Source: Clostridiales bacterium
GTDB lineage: Bacteria; Bacillota; Clostridia; Christensenellales; Borkfalkiaceae
DNA: 44,853 nt
Direction of reading: 5' to 3'
Assembly (NCBI GenBank): GCA_015069295.1
Contig: SVIW01000013.1
Location: forward strand, 1-44,853
Shown one piece after another: positions 36,198-44,817 of this stretch. The position numbers and the translations under genes were made by a program. The notes beneath the pieces were generated by a model. The model was not told the origin of the DNA. It worked only from the letters and a program-made list of their open reading frames with translations, and did not search any database. Each line of letters begins with the position of its first letter. Positions within the stretch are counted from its first letter, which is position 1.

Positions 36198-36992
36198 ATG
36201 ACGAGTTATGAAAAATACGTTTTTATATTATGCCTAATCGTCTTTACGCTATTGACCTTGGTTTTTTCCTGTATGTTGGCAACGGTAACGAAGCAGGGGC
36301 TTCGTCTTATCCGCGCCGGCGCGGAAGATAAGCGGATTTATACAGAATACTTAAGATCGGTAAGACGTGGCAAAAAGAAAACGGGTTGGTTGAAAAGAAT
36401 CATCACCGTCTTTTTTGCTTTGCTTTTAATTGCCGTTTTCTCCGTTACTATCTATATGCAGATAACGGAGAATAAGCAGACGACGGAGATTCCTGCCTTG
36501 CGCGTGGTACAAAGCGAATCGATGTCCGATAAATACGAAAAGAACACCTATCTTTTCGAAAACGACCTCAACGACCAATTCTCCCGTTTTGACGTAGTGG
36601 TTACCTATCAATTGCCCAAAGAGGAAGATTTAAAGCTCTACGATATCGTGGTGTACGAGGTGGACGACGTTTTGCTGATACACCGTATCGTCGGCATTGA
36701 AGAGCCGAATAAAAACCACCCTGACGAGCGTTGGTTTGTCTTGCAAGGCGACCTTGTGGAGCGCGCGGATAAGTTCCCCGTGCGTTACGAACAGATGAAA
36801 GCGATTTACCGCGGAGAAAGAATCCCGTACGTGGGGAGCTTTATTTTGTTCTTACAATCGCCTGCGGGATATCTGTGTTTGATTTTAATCGCAGTGGAGA
36901 TGATTGCATCGCCTTTGATGACGAAGAAGTTGGACAAGGCGGAAAAAGAAAGGTTAGAGGTTATTAAAGAGGCGATTTATAAATCGCGTTGA
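36198..36992 (+). CDS. sipW: SipW-like signal peptidase I (ER/archaeal type)
   Basis: A 264-residue membrane-bound S26 protease. VVQSESMSDKY holds the catalytic Ser108 before Met; YDIVVYEVDDVLLIHRIVGIE holds His162 in place of the lysine of ordinary bacterial SPases, which marks the Ser-His ER/SipW type. Hydrophobic segments lie at about 8-30, 67-88 and 223-241. The N-terminal extra segment and linker (residues 1-65) are unusual; Bacillus SipW is shorter and starts at the helix before the active site. It should cut the two neighbouring secreted proteins that carry YATW-type signal peptides. ATG 36198 has AGGG upstream. A hairpin separates it from the first substrate gene; the second begins 38 bases after its stop. 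Confidence 0.88.
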   Translation: MTSYEKYVFILCLIVFTLLTLVFSCMLATVTKQGLRLIRAGAEDKRIYTEYLRSVRRGKKKTGWLKRIITVFFALLLIAVFSVTIYMQITENKQTTEIPALRVVQSESMSDKYEKNTYLFENDLNDQFSRFDVVVTYQLPKEEDLKLYDIVVYEVDDVLLIHRIVGIEEPNKNHPDERWFVLQGDLVERADKFPVRYEQMKAIYRGERIPYVGSFILFLQSPAGYLCLILIAVEMIASPLMTKKLDKAEKERLEVIKEAIYKSR

Positions 36993-37030
36993 TTTGTAAA
37001 AGAAGAAAAAATAAAAAAGGAGGGAATAAA

Positions 37031-38434
37031 ATGCGCGGATTGAGAAGAACGATCGTTATTTTATTTGCCTCCCTTTTTGTTGCCGTTACAGGGGTATACG
37101 CCACTTGGAAATACAGCGAGGCGACCCCGCAAAGCAGTTCGGAAAGGGTAAACGTAGTGATGAATGAAATCACTTTTGCCCCCAGAGAGACTTTGCATAT
37201 CACTGCGGTAGAGCTGTTGGAAACGAGCGGCGCAGACAGTATCAGCGTGCATTTTACCCACCCTACGTATCTTGCTACGACCATCAGTTCTTCGCAGACG
37301 AACGGCAGCGTAACCTACAAAGTAACCGTTTGGAACAACACGGGGGTTACCTATTGGTATTTAGGACCGAACTTTGACAGAGCGTTCGAATCGAACGGGC
37401 TTATCGGCGCGCAAGGCGGGCTTACGATTACGACGAAAGATAATTCGGACGATACGAGTAATACCTTTAACAACGCCGACTGGGTGCCGCCTTATACTAC
37501 GCGTGATTTTTATATCACCTACCGATTCGGTATCAACGCGCAGGGCGCGTATCTGTCGAATTTGATTATGTTAAAATTCGGCATCAAGATGGACGCGGTA
37601 CACGACCAATTCCTCGCGATATTGAACGATAAAACTTCGGCGAACGGGTACCATTATTTGACGGAAATTTTCGAGCAGCGGTATAAAGAAACCGGTTCGA
37701 CGGTGATTGCCAACGTAGGCGAAGACGAAGAGATTTTTGACAATTTGTTCGGCGGGCAATTGACCATTGACGTGGACGGCGAAACAGTACCCGTAACCGT
37801 AATGATTCGCCGCGAAAACGTGGACGGACGGGCAACGGGGGATAACTATGACAGCGGTCCTACGGGTTGCGAATATACCTTGTACATTACGGTAGACGCG
37901 CTCGATTCCCCGACGGGGGAAGCGATGGTATACGCAGTGTCCTATTCGTCGGGCGGCGTCGGGATTACGGACGGTACTTGGTACCAGCTTGGACAGCTTT
38001 ACGAGGGCACGGCGCCGCGTGAGAGCTACGGCGACGGCGTTGCGTTTGACTATACGGAGTGGGAAGCGACGGCAAAGGAATACGAGTTTATCGGCGGAAA
38101 GACTTATAAAGTAGGATACGAGCAAGGGGATCAGTACGACAAGTATAAGACCTTGGAAGAAATTATGTCCGCAAACGATCAGGACGTTTTCAACGATATT
38201 GATAACACGGGCGTATTGAGAACGGTATACGCAATCGTATATTCCAGCGCGAATTACAACAAGCCCGGCTATGAGGGCTTGCGTACGGCGTTTGAAAGAG
38301 CGGCGCCTTTTTACGACGTGTATAACGGCGGGCAAGAGGTCAAGGTAAGAAGAAACGCTACGCGTGCGGAAATTCTGCCGTATATGATTGCTATCCAGCA
38401 CGCGTTGGATTATTATAATCAAGTCAATCCTTGA
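37031..38434 (+). CDS. Large secreted protein with SipW-type signal peptide
   Basis: A 467-residue exported protein. The signal peptide MRGLRRTIVILFASLFVAVT plus GVYATWKYSE has the same YATW site as the 206-residue protein upstream. The mature part begins with a beta-sandwich-like region (NVVMNEITFAPRETLHITAV...), followed by Tyr/Asp/Gly-rich regions and a C-terminal segment of helices (MIAIQHALDYYNQVNP). I do not recognise further domains. It may be an accessory fibre subunit or matrix anchor, as TapA is for TasA, but there is no visible similarity to TapA. ATG 37031 has AAGGAGGG 6 bases upstream. Last gene of the operon, followed by a terminator. Confidence 0.75.
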   Translation: MRGLRRTIVILFASLFVAVTGVYATWKYSEATPQSSSERVNVVMNEITFAPRETLHITAVELLETSGADSISVHFTHPTYLATTISSSQTNGSVTYKVTVWNNTGVTYWYLGPNFDRAFESNGLIGAQGGLTITTKDNSDDTSNTFNNADWVPPYTTRDFYITYRFGINAQGAYLSNLIMLKFGIKMDAVHDQFLAILNDKTSANGYHYLTEIFEQRYKETGSTVIANVGEDEEIFDNLFGGQLTIDVDGETVPVTVMIRRENVDGRATGDNYDSGPTGCEYTLYITVDALDSPTGEAMVYAVSYSSGGVGITDGTWYQLGQLYEGTAPRESYGDGVAFDYTEWEATAKEYEFIGGKTYKVGYEQGDQYDKYKTLEEIMSANDQDVFNDIDNTGVLRTVYAIVYSSANYNKPGYEGLRTAFERAAPFYDVYNGGQEVKVRRNATRAEILPYMIAIQHALDYYNQVNP

Positions 38435-38449
38435 TAGGAAAGAAAAGAA

Positions 38450-38481
38450 AACGGGACGTCTGTACGGACGCCCCGTTTTTT
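38450..38481 (+). terminator. Terminator of the TasA/SipW-like operon
   Basis: AACGGG-A-CGTC pairs with GACG-C-CCCGTT and is followed by TTTTTT. Confidence 0.85.
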
Positions 38482-38584
38482 GTTGCAAGCGGTGAATTTT
38501 TAAAAGTAACGGGGTATTATAATAGCCTTTTTCAAAAAGTTGTGGTATAATGGTTCTATCTACTTGGAGAGAGGAAAAAGTAAA

Positions 38585-39850
38585 ATGGGTGGTTTTAAAA
38601 GAACGAAACTTGCGTGTTATACGGCGTATTTTACGATGTCGTCGGTATTTTGTTTGCCGCCGCTACTGTTCGTAGTTTTGCGCAACTCCTATCATCTTTC
38701 GTATACCCTGCTAGGGACGTTGGTATTGACGAATTTTTGCACGCAGCTCCTTGTCGATTTACTCTTTACGGTCTGTTCGAAAAAGTTTAACCCCCGTATC
38801 ATCGTCAAAGTGATGCCGCTCATCACCACGCTGGGGCTGTTGATTTATGCCTTAGCGCCCACCCTTTTCCCCAACACCCCCTACGTAGGTTTGCTGCTAG
38901 GCACGGTGGTGTTCTCGGTGGCGGCGGGCTTGTCCGAAGTCTTATTAAGCCCTACGATCGCCGCAATTCCTTCTGAAAACCCGCAGCGGGATATGAGTTT
39001 ATTGCACTCGCTATACGCGTTTGGGGTGTTTACGGTCGTGGTGGTAACGACGGTATTTTTCAGAATTTTCGGTACGGAAAATTGGCAGTACGTAACGGTA
39101 TTTTTTGCTCTGCTGCCTGCAATTTCGGCGATTTTGTTTATGCTTTCGCCGATGCCTGATATGTCGGGAGCAGGACAAGCGCAAGAGAAATCGGGAGTCA
39201 AGCGCAAAACGCTGGGTACGGCGCTTTGCGTTGCCTGTATCTTTTTCGGCAGCTGCGCGGAAAACGCAATGTCGAATTGGGTTTCGGGGTATATGGAAAA
39301 CGCCCTGCACGTTGACAAAGCGTTTGGGGATATCATTGGCTTGGCGGCGTTTGCAATTCTTTTGGGCTTGACGAGAATTTGGTATGCAAAGTTCGGGAAA
39401 AACATTTCTCGGGTGTTGCTTGTCGGTATGCTCGGCGCGGCGGGCTGTTACCTTATCGCAGGGCTTTCTTCAGGGCTTGTGTTTGCGGTGATCGCTTGCG
39501 TGTTGACGGGTCTGTTTACGGCGATGCTTTGGCCGGGTACGTTGATTTTAATGGAAGAAAAAATGCCTGCTCCCGGCGTCGGTGCGTACGCTTTAATGGC
39601 GGCGGGCGGGGATCTTGGCGCGGCGCTTGCGCCCCAGCTGATGGGCGTGGTGGCAGACGGCGTAGCCGCCAGCTCGCTTGGAGAAAGCTTGGGGGCGAGA
39701 TTGCACCTTTCCGCCGAACAAATCGGCTTGAAAGCGGGAATGTTATTCAGTTCGATTTTTCCCATTCTCGGCGCGGCGGTCGTGCTGGTGATTATGCGGT
39801 ATTTTAAGGAGAAGCCCGAAAGGGGTTTGCTTGAAAGTCGAAAAGAATAG
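38585..39850 (+). CDS. MFS transporter
   Basis: A 421-residue permease of the major facilitator superfamily with about 12 hydrophobic segments and a longer cytoplasmic loop at the middle (about 197-212, SGAGQAQEKSGVKRKT). The second half contains FGSCAENAMSNWVSGYM, and WPGTLILMEEKMPAPGVGAYALMAAGGDLGAALAPQ, which resembles the FucP/sugar MFS group. Given the following GH2 and GH63-like genes, it probably imports mannosides, oligosaccharides or a disaccharide (inference from context). ATG 38585 has GAGAGAGG upstream; an extended -10 (TGTGGTATAAT, 38541-38551) without a clear -35 lies 35 bases upstream, so it could need an activator. Confidence 0.85.
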   Translation: MGGFKRTKLACYTAYFTMSSVFCLPPLLFVVLRNSYHLSYTLLGTLVLTNFCTQLLVDLLFTVCSKKFNPRIIVKVMPLITTLGLLIYALAPTLFPNTPYVGLLLGTVVFSVAAGLSEVLLSPTIAAIPSENPQRDMSLLHSLYAFGVFTVVVVTTVFFRIFGTENWQYVTVFFALLPAISAILFMLSPMPDMSGAGQAQEKSGVKRKTLGTALCVACIFFGSCAENAMSNWVSGYMENALHVDKAFGDIIGLAAFAILLGLTRIWYAKFGKNISRVLLVGMLGAAGCYLIAGLSSGLVFAVIACVLTGLFTAMLWPGTLILMEEKMPAPGVGAYALMAAGGDLGAALAPQLMGVVADGVAASSLGESLGARLHLSAEQIGLKAGMLFSSIFPILGAAVVLVIMRYFKEKPERGLLESRKE

Positions 39851-39932
39851 AAAGGGGAGCGGGGAATCCTGCGCCCCTTTCCTTTTAGGGGAACAAAATT
39901 AAAAATTGACAGCTCTTTCTTAAAATTTGCTA

Positions 39933-39960
39933 TTGACAAATCATAGATTTGTGGTATCAT
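39933..39960 (+). promoter_or_regulatory. Promoter of the beta-mannosidase gene
   Basis: TTGACA (39933-39938) and TATCAT (39955-39960) are 16 bases apart. Another TTGACA lies 28 bases upstream. Confidence 0.65.
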
Positions 39961-39994
39961 AAAGGACAAGACGGGCTCTTGAAAAGGGGGAATT

Positions 39995-42397
39995 ATGAAA
40001 AGACATTGTTTAAACGGGACTTGGAAAATGACGGGCAACGGATACGAGGTAGAAGGGCAGGTGCCCGGCTCGGTGTATTCGTTTTTATATTTGGATAACG
40101 CACTGTTACCCGACCCGTATTATCGGGATAACGAGGGGATATATACCGAACTTGCCGAACACGAGTACGTTTTTGAAAAGAAATTTTTCTTTACGCCGAC
40201 GGGTAACCCCGTACGGTTGGTATTCGAGGGCTTGGACACCCTTTGCACCGTCTATCTCAACGGTGTGAAAATTGCCGATACCGACAATATGCACCTTTGC
40301 TATACCTTTGACGTTGACGGGGCGATTATCGCGGGGGAGAATCATCTGCGCGTCGTTTGCCATCCCGTATTGCCGTATATGCGCGCGAAGAACAAGAAAA
40401 AACGGTTGTTCGGCGCGTACGATTGTATGGAAGGGTACCCGCACGTCCGCAAAGCGCATTGTATGATGGGCTGGGACTGGGGTCCTCGTCTGCCTGACGC
40501 GGGGATTTGGCGGTCCGTTTACCTTGTGGAAAAGGACAGTGCCGAACTTACCGACGTGCATATTTTTCAACGCCACGAGGGGGGCAGGGTCTTTGTGAAA
40601 CCTGACGTGGTGGCTTGCGGCGGTGAAGTGGAAGTGCTTTTGACTTCGCCAAACGGCAAAACGCAAAGCCTTATCCCTTGCGAAGAAAACGAAGTGGAAA
40701 ACCCGCTGCTTTGGTGGCCGAACGGGCTGGGAGAACAGCATTTGTACGAAGTAATCGTTCTTTTGAAAGAGGACGGGAAGGTTGTGGATACGCGCAGCTT
40801 AAAAATCGGCTTGCGCGAGTGCAAGCTGATTCGTAAAAAAGACGAATTCGGAGAAAGTTTTTACCACGAAATCAACGGCGTGGCGATGTTTGCGATGGGG
40901 GCGGATTATATCCCCGAGGATAACGTCTTCCGCCGTATCACGCCTGAGCGTACGCGTACCCTTTTGACGCATTGTAAGGACTGCCATTTTAATACCGTCC
41001 GCGTTTGGGGCGGCGGCTATTATCCCGACGATTATTTCTTCGAGCTTTGCGACGAACTTGGCTTGGTGGTTTTCTTCGATTTGATGTTCGCTTGCTCGGT
41101 TTACGAGCCCGACGAAAAGATGAATGAGGGCGTTTTGACGGAAATTACGCAAAACATCCGTCGAATCCGTCATCACGCGTGCCTTGCTTTGATTTGCGGA
41201 AATAATGAAATCGAGTGGCATTTCGCCGAATACGTCGCTATTGCCGGGCGCAGCGATTTAGAGCATTTGCAAAAGATATATTTCCGTTGGTTTGAAGACG
41301 AATTCCCCAAGGCGTTGGCGGCGGTTGCGCCCTATCTGCCGTACGTGCCGTCCTCTCCGACCTCGGTCGGCGGGTTCCGCGATCCTAACGGCGAGGGGTA
41401 TGGCGATTGCCACGACTGGGAACCCGATTTTATGCGTTGCCGCAATCGGTTCTACCGCTACGTCAGCGAGTTTGGGTTTGAGTCGTTCCCTTGCGTAAAG
41501 ACGGTGGAAAGCTTTACTTTGCCCGCCGAGCGCAACCCGTTTAGCAAGATGATGGACAAACATCACCGCAGCAACGGCGGGAACGAGCTGATTGCCACCT
41601 ATCTTGCCCGCAATTTCCCCCACCCCGACGGGTTGGAGAATTTTGTGTACGCGTCGCAGGTTTTGCAGGCGGAGGCAATCCGTTATCGGGTCGAGCATTT
41701 CCGTCGCCACCGCGGGCGTTGTATGGGTACGCTGTATTGGCAGCTGAACGATATCTGGCCTGCGACTTCTTGGGCGAGTATCGATTATTGCGGTCGGTAC
41801 AAGGCTTTACAGTACGCGGCGAAGCGGTTTTACGCGCCCGTGTTGCTTTCCTGTGAAGAAGTGGGCTTGGCGCAGACCCGTCCGTTTATCAATACGGAAA
41901 ACGGAACGTATAACGAGGAAAAATCGGCGCGGTTTTGCGTTACCAACGATACCGTGTACGAGGTGAAGTGTAAAATTGAATGGGAGCTTCGGGACGAAAA
42001 CAGCCGCGTTTTGCAAAGCGGCGCGCACGACGTAACGGTAGCCCCTCTTTCGGTGGCTTGGGTGGAAAAAACGCGTTTTGAAAGGCTTGACCCCGAAAAA
42101 CACCACTTGCATTTTACGCTTACAAAAGATGGCGAAACGCTTTCTTGTGGCAGCGTATTGTTTACTTTGCCGAAATATTACGCGTTCGAAAACCCGCGTT
42201 TGCGTTGCGAGCGAGAGGGAGACGAGCTGGTGATATACAGCGAAGCTTATGCAAAGCACCTGCAAATCGAAGGGGTAGACGGCGATTTATTGTTAGAGGA
42301 TAATTTCTTCGATATGGAAAAAGGAGTGCGTCGGATACGGATTCTTTCCGGCGATGCGAAGACGGTGCGGCTTCGCTCCTTATACGATTTGCAATAA
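39995..42397 (+). CDS. Glycoside hydrolase family 2 beta-mannosidase
   Basis: An 800-residue cytoplasmic enzyme (no signal peptide) expected to release beta-linked mannose from the non-reducing end of short manno-oligosaccharides or glycan cores. The N-terminal jelly-roll sugar-binding domain begins LNGTWKMTG...VPGSVYSFLYLDN, typical of beta-mannosidases. WDWGPRLPDAGIW is a conserved block. The catalytic barrel has acid/base Glu405 in CGNNEIEW and nucleophile Glu492 in YVSEFGFESFP, and YWQLNDIWPATSWASIDY follows. The C-terminal beta-sandwich domains are complete; the enzyme is slightly shorter than the usual 820-850. GGGGG lies 6 bases before the ATG. It has its own promoter and is followed at 135 bases by another glycosidase. 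Confidence 0.93.
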   Translation: MKRHCLNGTWKMTGNGYEVEGQVPGSVYSFLYLDNALLPDPYYRDNEGIYTELAEHEYVFEKKFFFTPTGNPVRLVFEGLDTLCTVYLNGVKIADTDNMHLCYTFDVDGAIIAGENHLRVVCHPVLPYMRAKNKKKRLFGAYDCMEGYPHVRKAHCMMGWDWGPRLPDAGIWRSVYLVEKDSAELTDVHIFQRHEGGRVFVKPDVVACGGEVEVLLTSPNGKTQSLIPCEENEVENPLLWWPNGLGEQHLYEVIVLLKEDGKVVDTRSLKIGLRECKLIRKKDEFGESFYHEINGVAMFAMGADYIPEDNVFRRITPERTRTLLTHCKDCHFNTVRVWGGGYYPDDYFFELCDELGLVVFFDLMFACSVYEPDEKMNEGVLTEITQNIRRIRHHACLALICGNNEIEWHFAEYVAIAGRSDLEHLQKIYFRWFEDEFPKALAAVAPYLPYVPSSPTSVGGFRDPNGEGYGDCHDWEPDFMRCRNRFYRYVSEFGFESFPCVKTVESFTLPAERNPFSKMMDKHHRSNGGNELIATYLARNFPHPDGLENFVYASQVLQAEAIRYRVEHFRRHRGRCMGTLYWQLNDIWPATSWASIDYCGRYKALQYAAKRFYAPVLLSCEEVGLAQTRPFINTENGTYNEEKSARFCVTNDTVYEVKCKIEWELRDENSRVLQSGAHDVTVAPLSVAWVEKTRFERLDPEKHHLHFTLTKDGETLSCGSVLFTLPKYYAFENPRLRCEREGDELVIYSEAYAKHLQIEGVDGDLLLEDNFFDMEKGVRRIRILSGDAKTVRLRSLYDLQ

Positions 42398-42532
42398 AGA
42401 AAAGCGGTTTGCGTTGACGATTCTTTTGACGAGTGCCGAGATTAAAAACTGCTATCGTTGCGGATTATCGTACGTTTCAAAAAACGGTAGGTAGCACTGC
42501 AAGAGTATATTAAAAAAGGAAGGGATTTCAAA

Positions 42533-43747
42533 ATGGACGAACAAATTAAAAAATACGGCGAATTTATTGTCGAGTACGTCAAGGAGAACTACAAAAAGGT
42601 TTTCCGTGAAGCTGCCGGCATTATGCCTTACAAATATATCGTTCCTGGAAGCGTTTACGAATCGCTGTGGGATTGGGATAGCTGGACGACCAATATCGCT
42701 TTGCGTGAGGTTGCCACCAGCGAGGACATCGGCGAATATGAAAAAGGGTGTGTTTTAAACTTTTTGGAGCGCGTGGACGAAAAGGGGAGAATTCCCATTT
42801 TGATAACGCCGCAAGGCGCAAATCCCGTGTACAATCAAAACGTGGATATGAACGTTCACAAGCCCTGTTTGGCGCAGCACGCCCTGTTCGTGGGAGAGAA
42901 AAACGGGGATTTCGAGTGGCTCAGAGAAAAGTTTTCGCGTTTAGAACGGTTTATTGATTTCTATTATACCTATTGTCGCCACGAGTCGGGTTTGTTCTTT
43001 TGGTTAAACGACGTTGCGATTGGTATCGACAACGACCCGTGCGTATTTTATCGCCCGGAGAAGAGCTCGGCAACGATTTATTTGAACTGCTTGATGTACA
43101 AAGAGGTGGAGTCGGTTTCTAAAATCGCGGAACACTTGGGGCTTGAAGAAAAAGCGGCTAAGTACGCCGAAATGGCAGGCGAATTAAAATCGTGTATCAG
43201 GGAAAATCTGTGGGACGAGAGAAACGGATTCTTTTATAGCGCAGATTTAAATCTTCGTCCGATCACGGATGAAAAAATGCACAAGGGCTGCCCTAGAAAT
43301 TACAGTTTCCTTTTGCAAAAAATCGACGTTTGGTCGGGGTTTATGGCGATGTGGGCAAATATCGCTACGCCAAAGCAGGCGGAGAGAATGGTAAAAGAAA
43401 ACTATTTAAACGAGAAAACCTTCTATTCGGCAGGCGGCGTGCGTTCGCTTTCTAAAGCTGAAAAAATGTACCGCGTCATCGTGTCGGGCAATCCTTCTTG
43501 CTGGACGGGACCGATTTGGGGTATCGCAAATTATATGACCTTTGTCGGATTGCTGAACTACGGTTATGAAAAGGAAGCGAAAGAGCTTGCGGAAAAGACG
43601 GTTTTGATGTTCGGTAGGGATATCGAAAAATACGGAAAAATGCACGAATATTACGACCCTGACACCTGCGAGGGGGTGCATAACATCGGTTTCCAAAGCT
43701 GGAATTTGTTAGCGATCAATATGTATCGGTATTTACAGCAATTGTAA
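42533..43747 (+). CDS. Trehalase/GH63-like (alpha/alpha)6 glycosidase
   Basis: A 404-residue cytoplasmic enzyme. The fold pattern YESLWDWDSWTTNIALREV is the signature start of GH37/GH63-type barrels, in which the Trp-Asp-Trp-Asp cluster binds the sugar. FWLNDVAIGIDNDPCVFYRPE holds the probable acid Asp, and GGVRSLSKAEKMY, SCWTGPIWGIANYM and GVHNIGFQSWNLLAINMY complete the active-site blocks, the last close to the base. Short GH63 members include mannosylglycerate/glucosylglycerate hydrolases and trehalase-like enzymes, so an alpha-glucosidic or alpha-mannosidic substrate is likely. AAGGAAGGG lies 9 bases before the ATG. The 135-base gap before it shows no clear promoter, so it may be read through from the GH2 gene. 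Confidence 0.85.
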   Translation: MDEQIKKYGEFIVEYVKENYKKVFREAAGIMPYKYIVPGSVYESLWDWDSWTTNIALREVATSEDIGEYEKGCVLNFLERVDEKGRIPILITPQGANPVYNQNVDMNVHKPCLAQHALFVGEKNGDFEWLREKFSRLERFIDFYYTYCRHESGLFFWLNDVAIGIDNDPCVFYRPEKSSATIYLNCLMYKEVESVSKIAEHLGLEEKAAKYAEMAGELKSCIRENLWDERNGFFYSADLNLRPITDEKMHKGCPRNYSFLLQKIDVWSGFMAMWANIATPKQAERMVKENYLNEKTFYSAGGVRSLSKAEKMYRVIVSGNPSCWTGPIWGIANYMTFVGLLNYGYEKEAKELAEKTVLMFGRDIEKYGKMHEYYDPDTCEGVHNIGFQSWNLLAINMYRYLQQL

Positions 43748-43760
43748 AAGGTAAAAAGGA

Positions 43761-43790
43761 AAATCGGCTCTTTGTAAGAGCCGATTTTTA
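43761..43790 (+). terminator. Terminator of the glycosidase genes
   Basis: AAATCGGCTC pairs with GAGCCGATTT across TTTGTAA, followed by TTTA. Confidence 0.85.
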
Positions 43791-43802
43791 AAGTAAGTAA
43801 GA

Positions 43803-43828
43803 AAAAAACGGGGCAACCCCCGTTTTTT
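43803..43828 (-). terminator. Terminator of the 78-residue gene
   Basis: AAAAAACGGGG pairs with CCCCGTTTTTT (loop CAAC), 10 bases after the leftward stop codon; symmetric, so it could stop both directions. Confidence 0.85.
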
Positions 43829-43837
43829 GTATTTGTG

Positions 43838-44074
43838 TTAGGCTAAAATCAATCGGCCTTTCAACAAGAAGTATATCAAGTCGACTACGCATAAAACCCA
43901 GGTCCAACCAACGGCAACGAACAGTATGAAAACGACCCAATGCAGGGCGTCCTGTTCGCGGATTGCAACGGACAAGCGGATGAAAAGTTCCATTGCCCAG
44001 CCCACGAAGGGAATCAAAAGCAACAAAACTTTTACGAGAGTAGATTGACTGTAAAACCATTTGTCGAATTTCAT
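43838..44074 (-). CDS. Small two-helix membrane protein, 78 residues
   Basis: MKFDKWFYSQSTLVKVLLLL... has two hydrophobic segments (about 13-33 and 45-70) around a charged turn IRLSVAIREQDALHW. It is an uncharacterised type common in Clostridia; no function known. ATG 44074 has AAGGAGG 5 bases upstream. Its own promoter lies at about 44116-44144 (minus strand TTGACA, then TATACT), and a terminator follows. It resembles neither phage holins nor stress peptides closely enough to name it. Confidence 0.75.
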   Translation of the reverse strand: MKFDKWFYSQSTLVKVLLLLIPFVGWAMELFIRLSVAIREQDALHWVVFILFVAVGWTWVLCVVDLIYFLLKGRLILA

Positions 44075-44182
44075 AACGACCTCCTTATACTGCGGAATTT
44101 GTTTCCGTGATTATAGTATATACCTTTTCACGGGTATTGTCAAGGGGTATACAAAAAAATTAAAAGTAAATTTTTTGTGAAA

Positions 44183-44431
44183 TCAGTCGGGTTTTTTATC
44201 TTGATTATTTGCCGCAGGGTTAAAGAAATCTCCTTGAGGCTTGTTTTCAGGGGGCGGGTTTTCTTTCTTTTCCCGTATACTCTTGCAAAGGATAGTGCCG
44301 CCGAAAAATAAAAATGCGGCAATCCCGCAGCCAAGCGCGCCCAGCCAGTCCCAAAAAGTGCCGACGGGAAAGATAGCGGCAATGCACACCGCCGCAAGAA
44401 TGGTAAATACGATTTGAAGTTTGACTAACAT
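44183..44431 (-). CDS. Small two-helix membrane protein, 82 residues
   Basis: MLVKLQIVFTILAAVCIAAI... has two hydrophobic stretches (about 5-24 and 31-50) and then a polar, Pro/Asn/Lys-rich cytoplasmic tail (KKENPPPENKPQGDFFNPAA). Not recognised by function. ATG 44431 has GGAG 6 bases upstream. It lies 109 bases before the next leftward gene, which has its own promoter, so the two are probably separate units. Low-complexity tails of this kind are common in small Clostridia envelope proteins. Confidence 0.7.
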   Translation of the reverse strand: MLVKLQIVFTILAAVCIAAIFPVGTFWDWLGALGCGIAAFLFFGGTILCKSIREKKENPPPENKPQGDFFNPAANNQDKKPD

Positions 44432-44472
44432 AAAATTCTCCGTGTTTGCATACTATATATAATATTGTATCA

Positions 44473-44484
44473 CGCGCGCGCGCG
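44473..44484. repeat. (CG)6 alternating tract
   Basis: Twelve bases of pure CG alternation lie in an otherwise A/T-rich upstream region; this could form Z-DNA. No coding potential. Confidence 0.5.
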
Positions 44485-44558
44485 TAAAGTCAAGAAATCA
44501 GGGAAGGATTTTTTCCTGAAAATTGTCGAAAAAAGTTTAAAAAAAGAGCAAAAAACAA

Positions 44559-44817
44559 TTGACAATAGGGAAGGGAAATGGTAATATATACAAGCTGTCC
44601 GCGAGGAAGTGTAAAAAAAACGGGCTGGAAAAAATTTTTAAAAAAGTTTAAAAAAGTCTGAAAAAACACTTGACAAAAGGAAAAGGCTTGTGGTATTATA
44701 TACAAGCTGTCGCCGCGAAGGGGACAGACCGAACTGTGGTTCGGGTAAAGAAGATTAAAAATGGAATAAGAAAGAAATGAGATTTTATTTGACAAACAAG
44801 CAAATGAAAGGTAATTT
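44559..44817 (+). promoter_or_regulatory. Tandem promoters, probable rRNA-operon control region
   Basis: P1: TTGACA (44559-44564) and TAATAT (44582-44587), 17 apart. P2: TTGACA (44670-44675) and TATTAT (44694-44699), 18 apart. P3: TTGACA (44789-44794) and TAATTT (44812-44817), 17 apart. P1 and P2 share phased A-tracts upstream (UP-element-like AAAAAAGTTTAAAAAA) and the downstream 15-mer TATATACAAGCTGTC (44585-44599, 44697-44711). The region to the window end (44853) contains no gene. The closing CAAAGTACTTGAAAA resembles leader sequence before 16S rRNA. Confidence 0.6.
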
